A DNA stretch of 64,000 nucleotides from Pyropia yezoensis (Eukaryota; Rhodophyta; Bangiophyceae; Bangiales; Bangiaceae), in the NCBI GenBank assembly GCA_009829735.1, contig CM020620.1:20434020-20498019 (forward strand), read 5' to 3'. Under the pieces are notes generated by a model, which was not told where the DNA came from, made no database searches, and saw nothing but the letters and a program-made list of their open reading frames with translations. Made by a program: the position numbers and the translations under genes. Positions 23,603 through 34,932 of this stretch are shown here, piece after piece (position 1 is the stretch's first letter; each line of letters begins with the position of its first letter).

Positions 23603-26600
23603 ATGAGCAAGGAAGACCTCCTGAACCTGCAACAAGAACTGGCATCCAACTTGACGGCCTTAGACGTACCTCCGAAACAAGAGCAGGCTGGCAGCGCTAC
23701 TCCGAAACCCGAACAAGCACCACCCGGGATGCCGAAGGTCAAGCAAGAAAATGTCCCTCCCGACTTGAAGGAGGCACTGGAGAAGCTTCTCCAGGAATAT
23801 CGGCACCTGTGGTCGGGAGAGCTGGGCAAGATGGACGCCACTCTACACCGGATTCAACTCAAGCCGGAAGCTAAGCCAGTGCACATGCAACCATATCGGG
23901 CCGGACCTCATCGCCGGGATGAGATTGAGAAGCAAGTTAACAAGATGCTCAAGATGGATGTTATCGAGCCGTCTGATGGCGAGTGGGCTTTCCCGGTGGT
24001 AGTCGTCCCGAAAACCGGCGGTCACTTCCGTTTCTGCGTTGACTACCGGCGCCTGAACGAGATGACAGTCAAGGACGTATACCCGATACCCCGGATGGAT
24101 GATTGCCTCGACTTTCTTGGTGATACCACCCTCTTCTCGACACTGGATTGTAATGCCGGTTACTGGCAGATCCCTCTGGCTGACGAGGACAAGGACAAGA
24201 CCACCTTCACGTGCCACCTGGGACTATTCCGGTGCAAGCGTCTTCCTTTTGGTCTCACCAATGCTCCGGCAACCTTCCAAAGAGCCATCGACATCATCCT
24301 GTCCGGGCTAAGGTGGAGAACATGTTTGGTCTACCTGGACGACATTATCGTTTTCTCCAAGACCCCAGCGGAACACCTGGAGCACCTTCGGGAGGTCCTG
24401 GCCCTGCTGTCCAAGGCTGGAGCTACCCTCAAGGCCAAGAAGTGCCACCTGTTTGAGACTGAGGTGGAGTATCTGGGGCACGTGCTGAGTCCGGGGGAGC
24501 TCCGAGTCAATGAGAAGAACATCAAGGCCCTCCGGCATGCACGGCAACCCGAAACCCAGACGGAACTCAAGAGCTTCCTGGGTATGTGCAACGTCTATCG
24601 CCGGTTCGTACGGGACTATGCTCGGATTGCCCGGCCATTGACCAAGCTTACCAGCAAGAAGCTTCCCGCACAACTCCCGGTGTTCGACGAGAAGCAGACC
24701 GCGGCCTTCGAAGAGCTCAAGAAGCGCCTCACCACCACTCCAGTACTGGCGTTACCCAAGCGGGAGGGCCAGTTTGTTCTGGAGACTGATGCCTGTGGCG
24801 TCCAGGTGGGGTGCTCACTACTCCAGCAGCAACCTGATGGGCACTTCCTCCCGATAGGCTACTACAGTCGCGTCTTGACTCCAGCCAAAAAGAACTATTC
24901 CACGACGGAGCGCGAGTGCTTGGCAGTCGTCTGGGCTTGCTTCCTGTTACGGCCATATCTTGAAGGACAAGAGTTCCTCATCCGGACGGATCACGCCAGT
25001 CTAAGGTGGCTGCTATGCATGGACAGCAGTCAAGGAAGGGTCGCCCGGTGGCGCCTACGCCTTTCGGAGTTCAAGTACAAGGTGTGCACCAGAGCAGGGA
25101 GGGAGCACCACTGCGCCGACACCATGTACCGGCTGGAGACTCCTGCAGCCGATACCGGTCCTATCCCGGAGGAAATACCTTGCTTCATCCTCCCGAATGT
25201 CGGACGTGGCTGGCATGCTCCCCTGTATGAGACACCTGAAGCTGATCAACCGGTGACTATTCACCGGATGCTGGAGGCACAACTGACGGATCCTCAATGC
25301 TTGGAGCTTCGCCACCAAATGGACCTGAACCGGAACAGTCGTTTCTCCGAGTCTACGGACGGACTCCTAGTACGGGTGTCACCCTTCGATGGGGCCACTC
25401 AAGTCTACGTACCCCGGGGCCTACGAGCTGACATCCTACGCCTGGAGCACTCGTCTCCCCAGGCCGGACATCCTGGTATCAATCGGATGTATGCTTCCAT
25501 GAGACGACACTATTACTGGGAAACCATGGCCAGTGACGTCCATAAGTACCTGGAGGCTTGTGTTTCTTGTGCAAGGAACCGGTTGTCCCAGAGGAAGAAG
25601 ACTTCTAAGCTACGCCTATTCCCTGCGGCGGAGCCCTTTGCAAGCTTAAGCATGGACATCCTGGGGCCCCTTCCTGAAACATCCAGTGGCAACATATACC
25701 TGCTCATCATTTGTGACCGGTTCTCCAAGTTCACTCGAGCAATCCCGCTGAGGACCATCACGGCTCTGGATGTCACGTCAGCCTTCTGCGAGTACTGGAT
25801 AGCTGCCTACGGCCCTCCAGACTCCGTCTTAACAGACAATGGCCCCCAGTTTGCATCCCTGTTCTTCGAAGGAGTCTGTGACCTGATGGGCATCAAGAAC
25901 TTGTACACCACGACGTACCACAAGCAAACGAACGGCCACGTGGAGCGATTCAACCGGATCCTAGTGGATATGCTACGGCACTACGTGGAGGAGCACCAAG
26001 AAGACTGGGACGAGCTCCTGGCTGTCCTCACTCTAGCCTACAACTCCCGAGTTCACCGGACAACGGGAGTCGCTCCACTCGACTTTGTCACCCCAAGGCG
26101 GCTGACCAACTTCTCCCTGGAAAGAATACCAGATGGTCTCCAGCCTGCACTGAAGTCAGGTCCCAAGGCAAAGGATGAGTTCCTGGAACAACTGAAGCTC
26201 CTGCTCCCAAGAGTCAAGGAGTCAATCTCGAAGACCCAGGAGCGATACAAGCGGGGCTATGACAAGGGCGTTCGGGAAAAGAACAAGGAACTGGGTGGTG
26301 GCGACTGGGTTTTTGTGGACAACCATAGCAAGACCTGGGGGAAGCTGGACTCGAAGACGGATGGACCTTATGAGATCCTGAATACGGACGGTTGGACCTT
26401 TCTTCTAGACGTGGATGGCTCCCCGTACCGCGTGAGCAGCGACCATGTCACCCGAGCTCCACCGCCAAGCCAACGGGACTGGACCCGGCGCAAGCGGGCC
26501 GCAGTACCCTGGCTATCCCAAGTAGAAGGTCGGGAATATGTCTACGTCAAGTTTGTGGACCATGCCTGGAGAGACGGACGCCTGTACCTGCGAGTACGCT

Positions 26601-26824
26601 GGTTCGGTTCTAACCCGGCAGATGATACCTGGGAACCCTCAAACCGGCTACCCATCGCGGATGTCCGTGCCTACACGCGACGGAACGGCATAGAGGGCAC
26701 TCCAGTGGCCAGAGCCGGCAAGATTCTGGAGTCGGACTCGGAGGAGGACCAAGAGGATGGGGCCAACCAAGACCCTCGGGACGAGCCGAGTTCATCCGCA
26801 ACGGATGCGGAACAAGAGGATTGA
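23603..26824 (+). CDS. pol: A pol: reverse transcriptase, RNase H, integrase, chromodomain
   Basis: This 1073-residue open frame carries out reverse transcription and integration. Reverse transcriptase lies at about residues 75-330 (catalytic YLDD in LVYLDDIIVFS). RNase H is at about 390-510 (DACGVQVG, ERECLAVVW, TDHASLRWL). Integrase begins with the H-H-C-C finger (GHPGINRMY ... CVSCARNR) at about 620-660. The D,D-35-E core follows: MDILGPL, LTDNGPQFAS, and GHVERFNR. A C-terminal chromodomain (VYVKFVDHAWRDGRLYLRVRW) defines it as a chromovirus; in such elements this domain directs integration to marked chromatin. No stop or frameshift is seen, so this copy could encode working enzymes. Confidence 0.95.
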   Translation: MSKEDLLNLQQELASNLTALDVPPKQEQAGSATPKPEQAPPGMPKVKQENVPPDLKEALEKLLQEYRHLWSGELGKMDATLHRIQLKPEAKPVHMQPYRAGPHRRDEIEKQVNKMLKMDVIEPSDGEWAFPVVVVPKTGGHFRFCVDYRRLNEMTVKDVYPIPRMDDCLDFLGDTTLFSTLDCNAGYWQIPLADEDKDKTTFTCHLGLFRCKRLPFGLTNAPATFQRAIDIILSGLRWRTCLVYLDDIIVFSKTPAEHLEHLREVLALLSKAGATLKAKKCHLFETEVEYLGHVLSPGELRVNEKNIKALRHARQPETQTELKSFLGMCNVYRRFVRDYARIARPLTKLTSKKLPAQLPVFDEKQTAAFEELKKRLTTTPVLALPKREGQFVLETDACGVQVGCSLLQQQPDGHFLPIGYYSRVLTPAKKNYSTTERECLAVVWACFLLRPYLEGQEFLIRTDHASLRWLLCMDSSQGRVARWRLRLSEFKYKVCTRAGREHHCADTMYRLETPAADTGPIPEEIPCFILPNVGRGWHAPLYETPEADQPVTIHRMLEAQLTDPQCLELRHQMDLNRNSRFSESTDGLLVRVSPFDGATQVYVPRGLRADILRLEHSSPQAGHPGINRMYASMRRHYYWETMASDVHKYLEACVSCARNRLSQRKKTSKLRLFPAAEPFASLSMDILGPLPETSSGNIYLLIICDRFSKFTRAIPLRTITALDVTSAFCEYWIAAYGPPDSVLTDNGPQFASLFFEGVCDLMGIKNLYTTTYHKQTNGHVERFNRILVDMLRHYVEEHQEDWDELLAVLTLAYNSRVHRTTGVAPLDFVTPRRLTNFSLERIPDGLQPALKSGPKAKDEFLEQLKLLLPRVKESISKTQERYKRGYDKGVREKNKELGGGDWVFVDNHSKTWGKLDSKTDGPYEILNTDGWTFLLDVDGSPYRVSSDHVTRAPPPSQRDWTRRKRAAVPWLSQVEGREYVYVKFVDHAWRDGRLYLRVRWFGSNPADDTWEPSNRLPIADVRAYTRRNGIEGTPVARAGKILESDSEEDQEDGANQDPRDEPSSSATDAEQED

Positions 26825-26969
26825 GAAGAAGGGAACGGGTATATCAAGGAGAACACGCAATACAAGCATGGAACAATCAAGGAAAACAAGCACCCGCTTG
26901 GGCAATTCTTGTCTCCGCCGCTTCCCTCCTGGCTTCTCCCAAGACCCTCACCCTCCTTGCCTCCAACTA

Positions 26970-29087
26970 CTACTTCCGGCGCGGACGCTGAGCCGCGGGA
27001 GTGTCCTCCAGCGCTGCCTCCGCTGCACGACGGGAACCGGAGGAAGACGGGATGACGTAGTGCGGTGGACGCGGTGCATCGCGGTATGACGCCATCGGGG
27101 TAGTACCGGTAGTTGCCGGGGGCTCCCGCTCATCCAGATATGCCCGTCGGCGCCCCTGGAAGCCAGTGAAGGTTTCTGACCACTGCTGGGCCAAGCCATG
27201 CCGCGTCAAGGTCGCCAGAAGTTCGCCAACCACCGGGCTGTTCGACATCTGGCCGCTGTCCGCGCAAGCAAGCACCCGGTCAACCACGTTGTTCAAGACG
27301 CTGGCGTAAGTGCCCAGCACCAGGGAAGACCCGACGCCCTCAACCTGCACCGGAAGAGGACCCAGCTGGTCTTCAATCATACCGACGTCGTACTGGTCGC
27401 ATGTCGGGCCACCTTGGTTCAGGTACCAGTCAGGCACCCTGAAGCGGGTAAGGCGCAGAGTCGGCGCCGGAATCGCGAACCGCCCCGAGGATGACACCAC
27501 CGGACGGTCCACAACGGCCCCCGAAACCGGAGTACCCAACTCCAGCGGAGGCACAGCGCCGCCGGCGTTGGAAGAAGGCGTCCGAGGCGGAGCGGCCGGA
27601 GTGGTAGGCGACGGCACGGTCACCCCCAGACTCGCCGCAGACAGGCGCGGTGCCGGAGGAGCTTGAAGTACCGGCACAGCCGGAACAGGGCGTGAACGCG
27701 CCGGCGACGGTTCAGGCGAGGCCACCGGGGCGACAGGTGCAACAGGAGGAAGCGGAGCCGCCGCAGACGCCTGACCGACTGCCGCGGCCCATCCCGACTC
27801 CTGCACCGGCGGCCCAACTGGCAGAAGATCAAGGGCGGCCGGGGCAGGAAAGCTACCTAGCTGCGGCCACGCCGGATGCGGCGTCGCCAGCTGCACCTTG
27901 GCCGGAGAAGACTGGTAGACCACCTGCGCCCAACCGAAGCCATCCCGACGCGGGCGGTTCTGGTCGGCAATCGCGTTCAAGAAGTTCCGGTCATGCACCG
28001 GCACCAGACGCCGGAAGTCAATCATCGCCTGGAAGAGCCCCTTGTACTCTTCGTCCTGGCTGCACAGGAAGTCGACGGTCAACTTGTCGACAATCCAGAC
28101 CATCAGGAGGTCAGGGAGAAACCAAAGCCGGTTGGACACCAAGACCTCGTGAAGCCAGTGGTTGGCCGCCAAGACTGTCATCTCGGACGTGTACATCATG
28201 CACGGGATCGAGTGGAAGAAGCCTTTGATCGACGCCTGAGTCAAGGCGTCCAAGAAGTACCAGGTGAAGGGGATGCTGGAAGGAGGAAACCCGACCGGGA
28301 TCTCGACTTCCTGCTGCTGCGGGATGACCTTGGGGTAGTACGCCGCCCGGTTAGCCTTATCCAGCTTCCAGAACTCCTGATGGTTGCAGCTCACGAGGAA
28401 GTCACGCTGACGGCCGCGTCGCTCGCCTTGCTCCCGTTCCGGTGACAACTTGGAGTACTTCCGGGTCAGGAAAGGCGGCTCCAGAGCGACCATGCTCGGA
28501 CGGGGGTCGCAGTTCAGGCTCCCCGACCCCTTGAGCGCCTCGTCCCAGACCATGAGCGCCCGGTGGACGTACCCTTCCTCCTCCGGCCACCGGAGAACGG
28601 ACGCGGACACGCGACGCTCGGTCAAGGGCAGATCCAGCACCAGCGCGAAGGGGAGATCCTCCAGACAAGCAACCCAAGAGGAACCCGAGAAGCTCTGGGA
28701 GCGGTCTTGTGCCAGGCGCATCTGGTCCGCCGTGTGAAGACGAGCCTTATCCATCTCTGTCAAGACCCCGCGCTGGAGTTCCTTGCGCCAGAGGTCCAAG
28801 CAATCCTGCTGGCACTGGGCCGCGCCGGCGTTGCCGACCACCGTGGAGTAACGCCGGGCCGCCAGAGGGTCCTGCCCAAGAAGCATCTCCGGGAGACCCA
28901 CCGGGGGGGTCTCGACCGGGTGCATCACAGAAGCCGGGGGAACCCGATCCGTCCCCGCCGTGGCGACCGGCGCCGACATCGACACCCGAGGAACCGGAGG
29001 CAGGAGAGGGGCGCGACTACCCGAGTTCTCCTCCGCAACACTCGCCGCCGGAACCACGGGCCCAGCTTGGATCTCGGAACTGGACAT
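26970..29087 (-). CDS. A antisense ORF (705 aa), conserved accessory protein of unknown function
   Basis: It is read opposite to gag-pol, between pol and the 3' LTR, from ATG 29087 (MSSSEIQAG) to a stop at 26970. The middle (about residues 95-430) is helical and tryptophan-containing, and the C-terminal third is Pro/Ala-rich followed by a helical block and a basic tail (AAQRPRRK). It aligns by eye with the antisense ORF of family C in ordered blocks: YPKVIP..QEVEIPVGFP against YPKKPEWWPQVEVPYGFP, LAANHWLHEVLV against LATQWLLEVMST, and WFLPDLLMVWIVDKLT against LWHLPLRLIQGLEQLT. No signal peptide or membrane span is seen, so it does not look like an envelope protein. Antisense ORFs between pol and the 3' LTR are known in some plant Ty3 elements, but relation to those was not tested. 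Its function is unknown. Confidence 0.8.
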   Translation of the reverse strand: MSSSEIQAGPVVPAASVAEENSGSRAPLLPPVPRVSMSAPVATAGTDRVPPASVMHPVETPPVGLPEMLLGQDPLAARRYSTVVGNAGAAQCQQDCLDLWRKELQRGVLTEMDKARLHTADQMRLAQDRSQSFSGSSWVACLEDLPFALVLDLPLTERRVSASVLRWPEEEGYVHRALMVWDEALKGSGSLNCDPRPSMVALEPPFLTRKYSKLSPEREQGERRGRQRDFLVSCNHQEFWKLDKANRAAYYPKVIPQQQEVEIPVGFPPSSIPFTWYFLDALTQASIKGFFHSIPCMMYTSEMTVLAANHWLHEVLVSNRLWFLPDLLMVWIVDKLTVDFLCSQDEEYKGLFQAMIDFRRLVPVHDRNFLNAIADQNRPRRDGFGWAQVVYQSSPAKVQLATPHPAWPQLGSFPAPAALDLLPVGPPVQESGWAAAVGQASAAAPLPPVAPVAPVASPEPSPARSRPVPAVPVLQAPPAPRLSAASLGVTVPSPTTPAAPPRTPSSNAGGAVPPLELGTPVSGAVVDRPVVSSSGRFAIPAPTLRLTRFRVPDWYLNQGGPTCDQYDVGMIEDQLGPLPVQVEGVGSSLVLGTYASVLNNVVDRVLACADSGQMSNSPVVGELLATLTRHGLAQQWSETFTGFQGRRRAYLDEREPPATTGTTPMASYRDAPRPPHYVIPSSSGSRRAAEAALEDTPAAQRPRRK

Positions 29088-29271
29088 GACGTCCAGACTC
29101 CGGGGGAACGAGAGGGCCAAGGTGAAGGAGAGAAGGGGGGCAGAGAACCGGAGCAGGTGATCGTGACCAGGGTGAAGACGCTCGACCTCGGCACCGGTGT
29201 GGACGTGCTCGAGGCTGTGCACGGTGGCACCTGGTTCGGCCCGAGGACGTGCCGGACTAGGGAGGGAGCCA

Positions 29272-29842
29272 TGTAGCGTTCCTGGCCCCGACTTGGCGCC
29301 GACCCGGGACTACAACCAGAGGGCACCAGGTGCGAGAACACGCCCGCCGTGTGGTGATGGTTGGCGGCCGTGGCCCGTGCCCGGCACTGGGATGCGGCGG
29401 ACTACGCTATCCACACGTGAGAGAGGGATTGCTGATGGGTTTTTGCATACTTGTGAGGGACTTGATTTGAGAGAATTTGAGTGTGAGATTAGTGGGTGGG
29501 AATAGAATTAGTAGTGATAGTGGCCCCCGACCTGACGAGGTTAGACTCGGGTCGGGGCCACTCGGGGTTATGGGGGGGCTACCTGGCCAACGTGCCGAGG
29601 CTCCTCCAGATGCACGTTAAGAGGGACAGCGAGGCGCCCTTGGCCCGCGCCCTCAGGAAAAAGACAACTGCGCGTTTGCTTTCCTCTTCCCCGTGTGCAC
29701 TACCGTGCGTATCTGTTTGCTCTGCGAGCAGGCACGTGAGGCAACAGGCATACCATTCTCGTAGTTCCCCTTTCTGTGTTACCTGTCCCTTTCCCCCGAG
29801 GGCTATTGACACGTGTCTGAGAGGATCGAGTTTTATACCACA
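29272..29842 (+). repeat. 3' LTR of A
   Basis: 571 bp, TGTAGC...CCACA, about 99% identical to the 5' LTR. The differences cluster in the first 160 bases. It is preceded by AGGGAGGGAGCCA, probably the polypurine tract. Transcription of the antisense ORF would have to start in or just inside this LTR on the minus strand. Confidence 0.95.
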
Positions 29843-30838
29843 AGAGCATTGAGCACAAGTTGCGCCGCCCCACTCGTGGGCCCAAGGACGATGGCGCACT
29901 TCGCCAGGTCGTGTGGGGCGCTCGTGAACTTCACGACGGCCGTGTGGTCCTACGAGAGGGTTTGGGCATCGGGGACTACCCGTATGCCCCGGGGGTGGAT
30001 CGCCACACTGCGCCACCCCCGGACAAGGCCAGGGTTATGGCCGTGCCCTCATATGATGACCATATGACTCAACCCACTGCGGGGGCCCCAAGTCGGGGTC
30101 GCAGTTACACCCGGGTCCCGCCACCTAGGCGTGCCCCTCCGCTTCCTCCTGTTCCTTTCCAACCTCACGGGAACATCCCGATCAGCGTGGCCGTGGAGTC
30201 TTCCACCCCGGTGTCCCCCAACTTGGGGGCCACCCTCCTGACGGTATACCCCAAGTTGGTGTTACCGCCCACGCCTCTAACCTCAGAGATGATGATCACC
30301 ACGTTGGTGCGCACCACTTCCTGGTTGGCCGCGTCGACCGCAACTCTTCAAAGTTCCAAGACTCCTCAACTTGAGGAGCGCGTTCGTACTGCAGTGGCGA
30401 CCGCGAGTTGCGAGTCGGTGGCGGAGTTTATGACGGCCGAGTTGGCTCGTATTGGGGCTATTATGCCCCAGCCAGCCCCACTTGGGCGTGGCAAACGTCG
30501 CGCGAGCCGGGCATACTCGCCTCCTCGCCGTCGTCGCCGACACTCGCGGCGCTCTCCCTCCGTGTCGGAAGACGAGTTGTCTTACTCCGTCTCGGAGTTT
30601 TCGACTCCGTCAGAGTCGGAGTTGGTCCGGCGTCTGCGTTGCCAACTTGCGCGCAAGACTAAACAGAAGGGCAGCCGCGGTCGTCGCCACTTGCGCGACC
30701 GTGAGGGGCGCGGCGGTTCCGACTTGGAGCCGCCGGCCCCGCCGACTGGTGGGGAGCGTTATCGCCGTGGGTCTCGCCGCTCGCCTCTACGTGAGGGCGA
30801 GGGCCGTGGGGTTGGAGAGTCTAGCATGCATGCCTAGT
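29843..30838 (+). pseudogene. C1 antisense ORF, 3' portion
   Basis: Continues the C1 antisense ORF after element A, beginning with the second AGAGC. It covers the RPTRGPKDDGALRQ block and a Pro-rich linker containing the palindrome CCCCCAACTTGGGGG (30215-30229). A helical block (ERVRTAVATASCESVAEF) and an Arg/Ser-rich tail (YSPPRRRRRHSRRSPS) follow. The tail resembles SR-type, RNA-associated regions. It ends at a TAG near 30836. Confidence 0.8.
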
Positions 30839-30948
30839 TGGCAGCTGCCCTTGTTGTGAGAGTGTGAGGGTTAGGGCTGTAGTTAAAAGCCACTCTGCGT
30901 ACCACTTCGACTTGAAGCACTCTCTTGGCACTGTTACTCGGCCTTCCC

Positions 30949-33900
30949 TCACGTTGAGGGAGGGCTGTTAGGGTCTATCTCATTCCGGGCACAGTACGCC
31001 CGGACTTTCTCAGCGGGAAGGTCCTCCACAAACTCCCATGTATCACCCTTGGCTTTGTAGCCAAATTATCGCACCCTCAACATGAGGCGGTCAGTGTCCT
31101 CATCCCAGCCGTGGTCGATGAACTTATCGAACACGGACTCCTGCGGGCCCTGTTTGGCCGCAGGCTGCGAGGGGAGGCGCCACGCTTCCAACGCACGCGC
31201 CCAAGCTGGGTCGCCTGCAGGCGGTGGTGCAACTTTGACCACGTCCTGTCCGTTCACTGTGCGGACCCCATCGTCACTTTCGATGGTGAAGCGCCGCCCA
31301 TCAGTACGAAGGACCTTGTACGGCCCCTTAGTCTGGAATACCAACTTACTCCCAGTTGGGGTGTCTGAGTGTACCAGCACCCAGTCACCCTGCTCGGGGA
31401 CATGCTTGGCGTTGCGCACCTTTTTGTCAAAGGTACGCTTGTAGCGCTTTTGTGCTTTGTCCATCTCAGCGCTGACTTTAGGGATGAGGTTTTCAAGCCT
31501 AGCAGCGAACTCCGCCTTACTCTCAGTAGGAGTAGGCGTACTGCCACCATCCTCCCTAGTTGGGAGCGGCCGCTGCATGGCAATAGACCGCACGCGACGG
31601 GGGGTCACAAAAGCGAGGGGTACTTCCGCGGTAGATGAGTGAACATGCGAATCTTAGGCAGTGGTAAGAATAGAAATGTATTGGTCCCACGTCTTCACAT
31701 GCTCACTCACATAGTGGCGCAGCTGCCGAACAATAGTTTTGTTGAAGCTCTCCACCTGCCCGTTAGTTTGTGGGTGGTAGGGGGTGGCATAGTTTGCCTT
31801 AACCCCCAACATATCCAGCACTCCCTGAAACAGTACAGACGCAAATTGCGGTCCATTGTCCGATAGTGTACTATCCGGAATGCCATACGAGGCAACCCAG
31901 TGATCTAGGAAGGCTGACACGACCGACATGGCCGTGATCTCTGCCAGTGGGATCGCTCGCGTAAGTTTCGTGAAGCGGTCACAGATGACCAGGAGGTACT
32001 GGTTGCCCTCCTCGGTCACTGGCAGTGGCCCAAGGATATCCATCGCTAACGCGGCAAAGGGCTCCTTTGCCGGGAACAATAGCATAGCTGTATCAGGCCG
32101 CCGTTCCATCAGACGGTTCTGTACACAACTTTTGCAGGCAGCCACCCAACTGTAGATGTCCACCACCATGGACGGCCAGTAGTACCTGGACCTCAGGGTC
32201 TGGTACAGTTTCCTAGACCCCAGGTGTCCACCCGTGGGAGCGTTGTGCTCCCTCTCAAGGATACTGTCCTTGAGGGATGCGGGGACGACAAGTTGTTTGG
32301 TCCCCTGGAATACCCTCCTCCTCATGAGGATGCCATCGTCTCCCAGAAAGAACCGCGTCTCCGCCACTGTATCCAGTGTATCCCTCTGCGACTTGCAGAA
32401 GGGATCCTCGGCCTGGGCGTTCACCACCTCGTCCAGGGACAGGGGCAAGTACTTCTTGTTCCCTGGCGCCTCGGGGTTCAATACCTGACCCGAGCGCGTG
32501 ACTGCCCCCACGATGGGGATGTCCTTATCGACTGGGTTAGTGTCCAGCCCCTCGGTAGGTACGCGAGAAAGGCCGTCGGCAAGGGCATGTTGCCTGCCAG
32601 GTCGGTACTCAATATCAAAGTTGAAGGGTGCCAGTCGCACCCTCCACCGATTGAGACGAGTGTTCGTACAGTCCGTCTTAAAGATGAACTGCAACGCGCG
32701 GTGGTCACAGCGGATGAGGAACTTCTCACCCTCCAGGTAGTGACGAAGTGACGTCACCGCCCACACCACTGCGAGTCCTTCCAACTCGGTGACTCCATAG
32801 CTCTCCTCGGCCCAGTTCAGCCCCTTGCTGAAGTATCCCACCGGCAAGTACTCCTTGTCCGGATGCTGGTGAAGCAACACACGACCAAGTTGGTTGTAGC
32901 TAGCATCCACATCCAGGATGTAGTGGCCTCCCAACCTGGGAATAGCCAGGATAGGGGGCTTCAGCAGAAGGTCCCGAAGAGTCTCAAAGGATTCCTGCTC
33001 CACCCGACTGGGGGGAGGCAGGATCTTCGGTAGCGTTGAGCTCACTAACTCATTCAACGGCTTGGCCATCTTGGCGAAGCCCTTGGTGAAACGTCGGTAC
33101 ACGTTACACATCCCGAGGAAGCTCCTCATCTGGGTCTGGGTCCGGGGGTACTGAGCCTTCCGGATGGCCCTCAAGTTCTTTTCGTTGACACTGAGACGCC
33201 TCTGACGGACAACATGTCCCAAGTACTCCACCCCTTGAGTGAAGAGGTGGCACTTACTCGCCTTCAGTGACACAACGGCATCAGCAAGTAGCTTGAACAC
33301 CTGGCCAAGATGGCCAATGTGCTCCACCGGACTTCGGGAGATCACAATGATATCGTCTAGGTACACGAGACAGATCTGCCACCGTTCTCCGGCCAGAATC
33401 ATGTCCATAGCGCGCTGGAAAGTTGCCGGCGCGTTACACAGACCGAACGGTAGACGCTTGCACTAGTAGGTACCACAGGGACAGGTAAAGGTAGTTTTAT
33501 GCCTGTCCTCCGGGGCAATGGGAATTTGCCAGTACCCCGCGTTACAGTCCAGGGTAGAGAACACGTTCGCCTCCCCCAGAGAGTCCAGACAGTCATCCAT
33601 CCTAGGTAGGGGATAACTGTCCTTCAACGTGCTCTCGTTGAGCTTACGGTAGTCGATACAAAACCGGGGGGTCCCATCAACTTTGGGGACTATAACCACC
33701 GGACTCGCCCACTCGGCGTTACTGGCCTCGATCACATCGAGGGCCTCCATGCGAGCAACTTGCTCCTTAACGAGGGCCCTTGAACGGGGTCCTCCCCTAT
33801 ACGGTTGTTGGCGTATAGGGGGTGCACCGGGCTTCAACTCGATCCGGTGTTGGGTAGCTCTCATGAGTCCCAATTGACCATCCCACAACTTGTGATATTG

Positions 33901-34932
33901 GTCCAAGAGGCGTTCAACTTGAACCCTCAACCTGGGTGGAACACCCTCCATGTTCCCATGGGGCCAAGGAGAGGCGGCCGACTTGGCTTGATGCTTCTCC
34001 TTTCCGGACTCCGGGTCGCTACTTGCGCCCGCGTTGAGGGTGACCGCTACTACCGGTCCCTCTTGTTGGTCGATATAGCCGAACTTGGCTCCCGACTTGA
34101 AGTACTTGGGCGACGAGCTCAGGTTCATAACCTGGATCCTCCACGGGACTCCGGCTTTGGAGTCCATCGTGCCAAGGGCAACATGCACTTGGTGCTTGCG
34201 AGCAAGACGGGGGTAAGGGTGCACCAACCCGTTCCCCGTATAATCAGATACAACCTCAACGTGCGCCACCGAGTTGGGGGGCAACGTGACTTTACGGGCT
34301 AAACGCAGGGTAGCAGTGGACCCTTCCCTCACAGAGCATACAGGCTTCGACTGTGAGACTGTCACAGGAGCCACAGACTTTCCCTTACCAAGGATGGGGA
34401 TAGTCTCCCCATTCATCAACTTGACCCAGTACTCCGGGCTACAAATCAAAGGCACATGTGTTACGACATAAGGGGTACCCAGAAGCAGGGGTACCGATTT
34501 ATTGTCAACTACACCATAGGTCACGTTGACCTCATGGGTCCCCAACCTAGTTGGTAGGGTCACGGCACCAACGATGGGAAGTACCCCGCCATTGATATCG
34601 ATCAGATGGTCAGCTTTAGACTTCCAGCGTTGGAGCTTCATCTCCTTTGGTAATAGCGACTTGCGTATCAAGGAGGCTCCTGACCCGGTATCAAGTACGA
34701 TACGGGCACAACAGGCGCGGCCGGGGGCAAGTTGCACCCGTCCAGCCACCTGGAAGATCTCACCCGTCAGCACCGCGATGACCCAACGTGGGTTTACGTT
34801 CTTGGGGAGTCCTACCCGAGGTGGGCGGACTCCCTTAGGTCGCCGCAGTATCCGGCACGGTTGATTCGTCCTCTCGACCCACGTGGCCGAGGCTGCCGTT
34901 GTGAGCTTCGGACGACCAGATTCAACGGTCAT
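30949..34932 (-). pseudogene. pol: C1 pol (protease-RT-RNase H-integrase-chromodomain), with stop codons
   Basis: Single frame from ATG 34932 to the TGA at about 30949. Compared with C2 it carries TAG at 33463-33465 (CAG in C2) just before the RT palm, TAA at 31654-31656 (TAC in C2) in integrase, and TAA at 31066-31068 (TGG in C2) in the chromodomain. All other landmarks are present: DTGSGAS protease site near 34700, YLDD at about 33365, SDNGPQF at about 31850 and a QVESFNK motif where C2 has QVERFNK. The copy cannot make a full polyprotein. Confidence 0.9.

Larger units (their letters stand above)
20191..29842 (+). mobile_element. A: Ty3-type chromovirus LTR retrotransposon (family A), nested in C1
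   Basis: 571-bp LTRs (20191-20761 and 29272-29842) are flanked by the 5-bp repeat AGAGC (20186-20190 and 29843-29847). Sister copy C2 shows the uninterrupted site at about 55635 with a single AGAGC (minus strand). The plus-strand order is LTR, primer site, gag, protease, pol with chromodomain. An antisense ORF on the minus strand then precedes the purine-rich AGGGAGGGAG stretch and the 3' LTR. The LTRs differ at about 6 of 571 positions, so the insertion is young relative to C1. Pol is fully open. Confidence 0.95.

Noticed and set aside
24308-26250. Minus-strand ORFs opposite A pol
   Set aside because: Short shadows of the strongly supported pol frame.
26970-29087. Antisense ORF as an envelope gene
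   Set aside because: The position resembles env, but the strand is opposite and no signal peptide, membrane span or cleavage site was seen.
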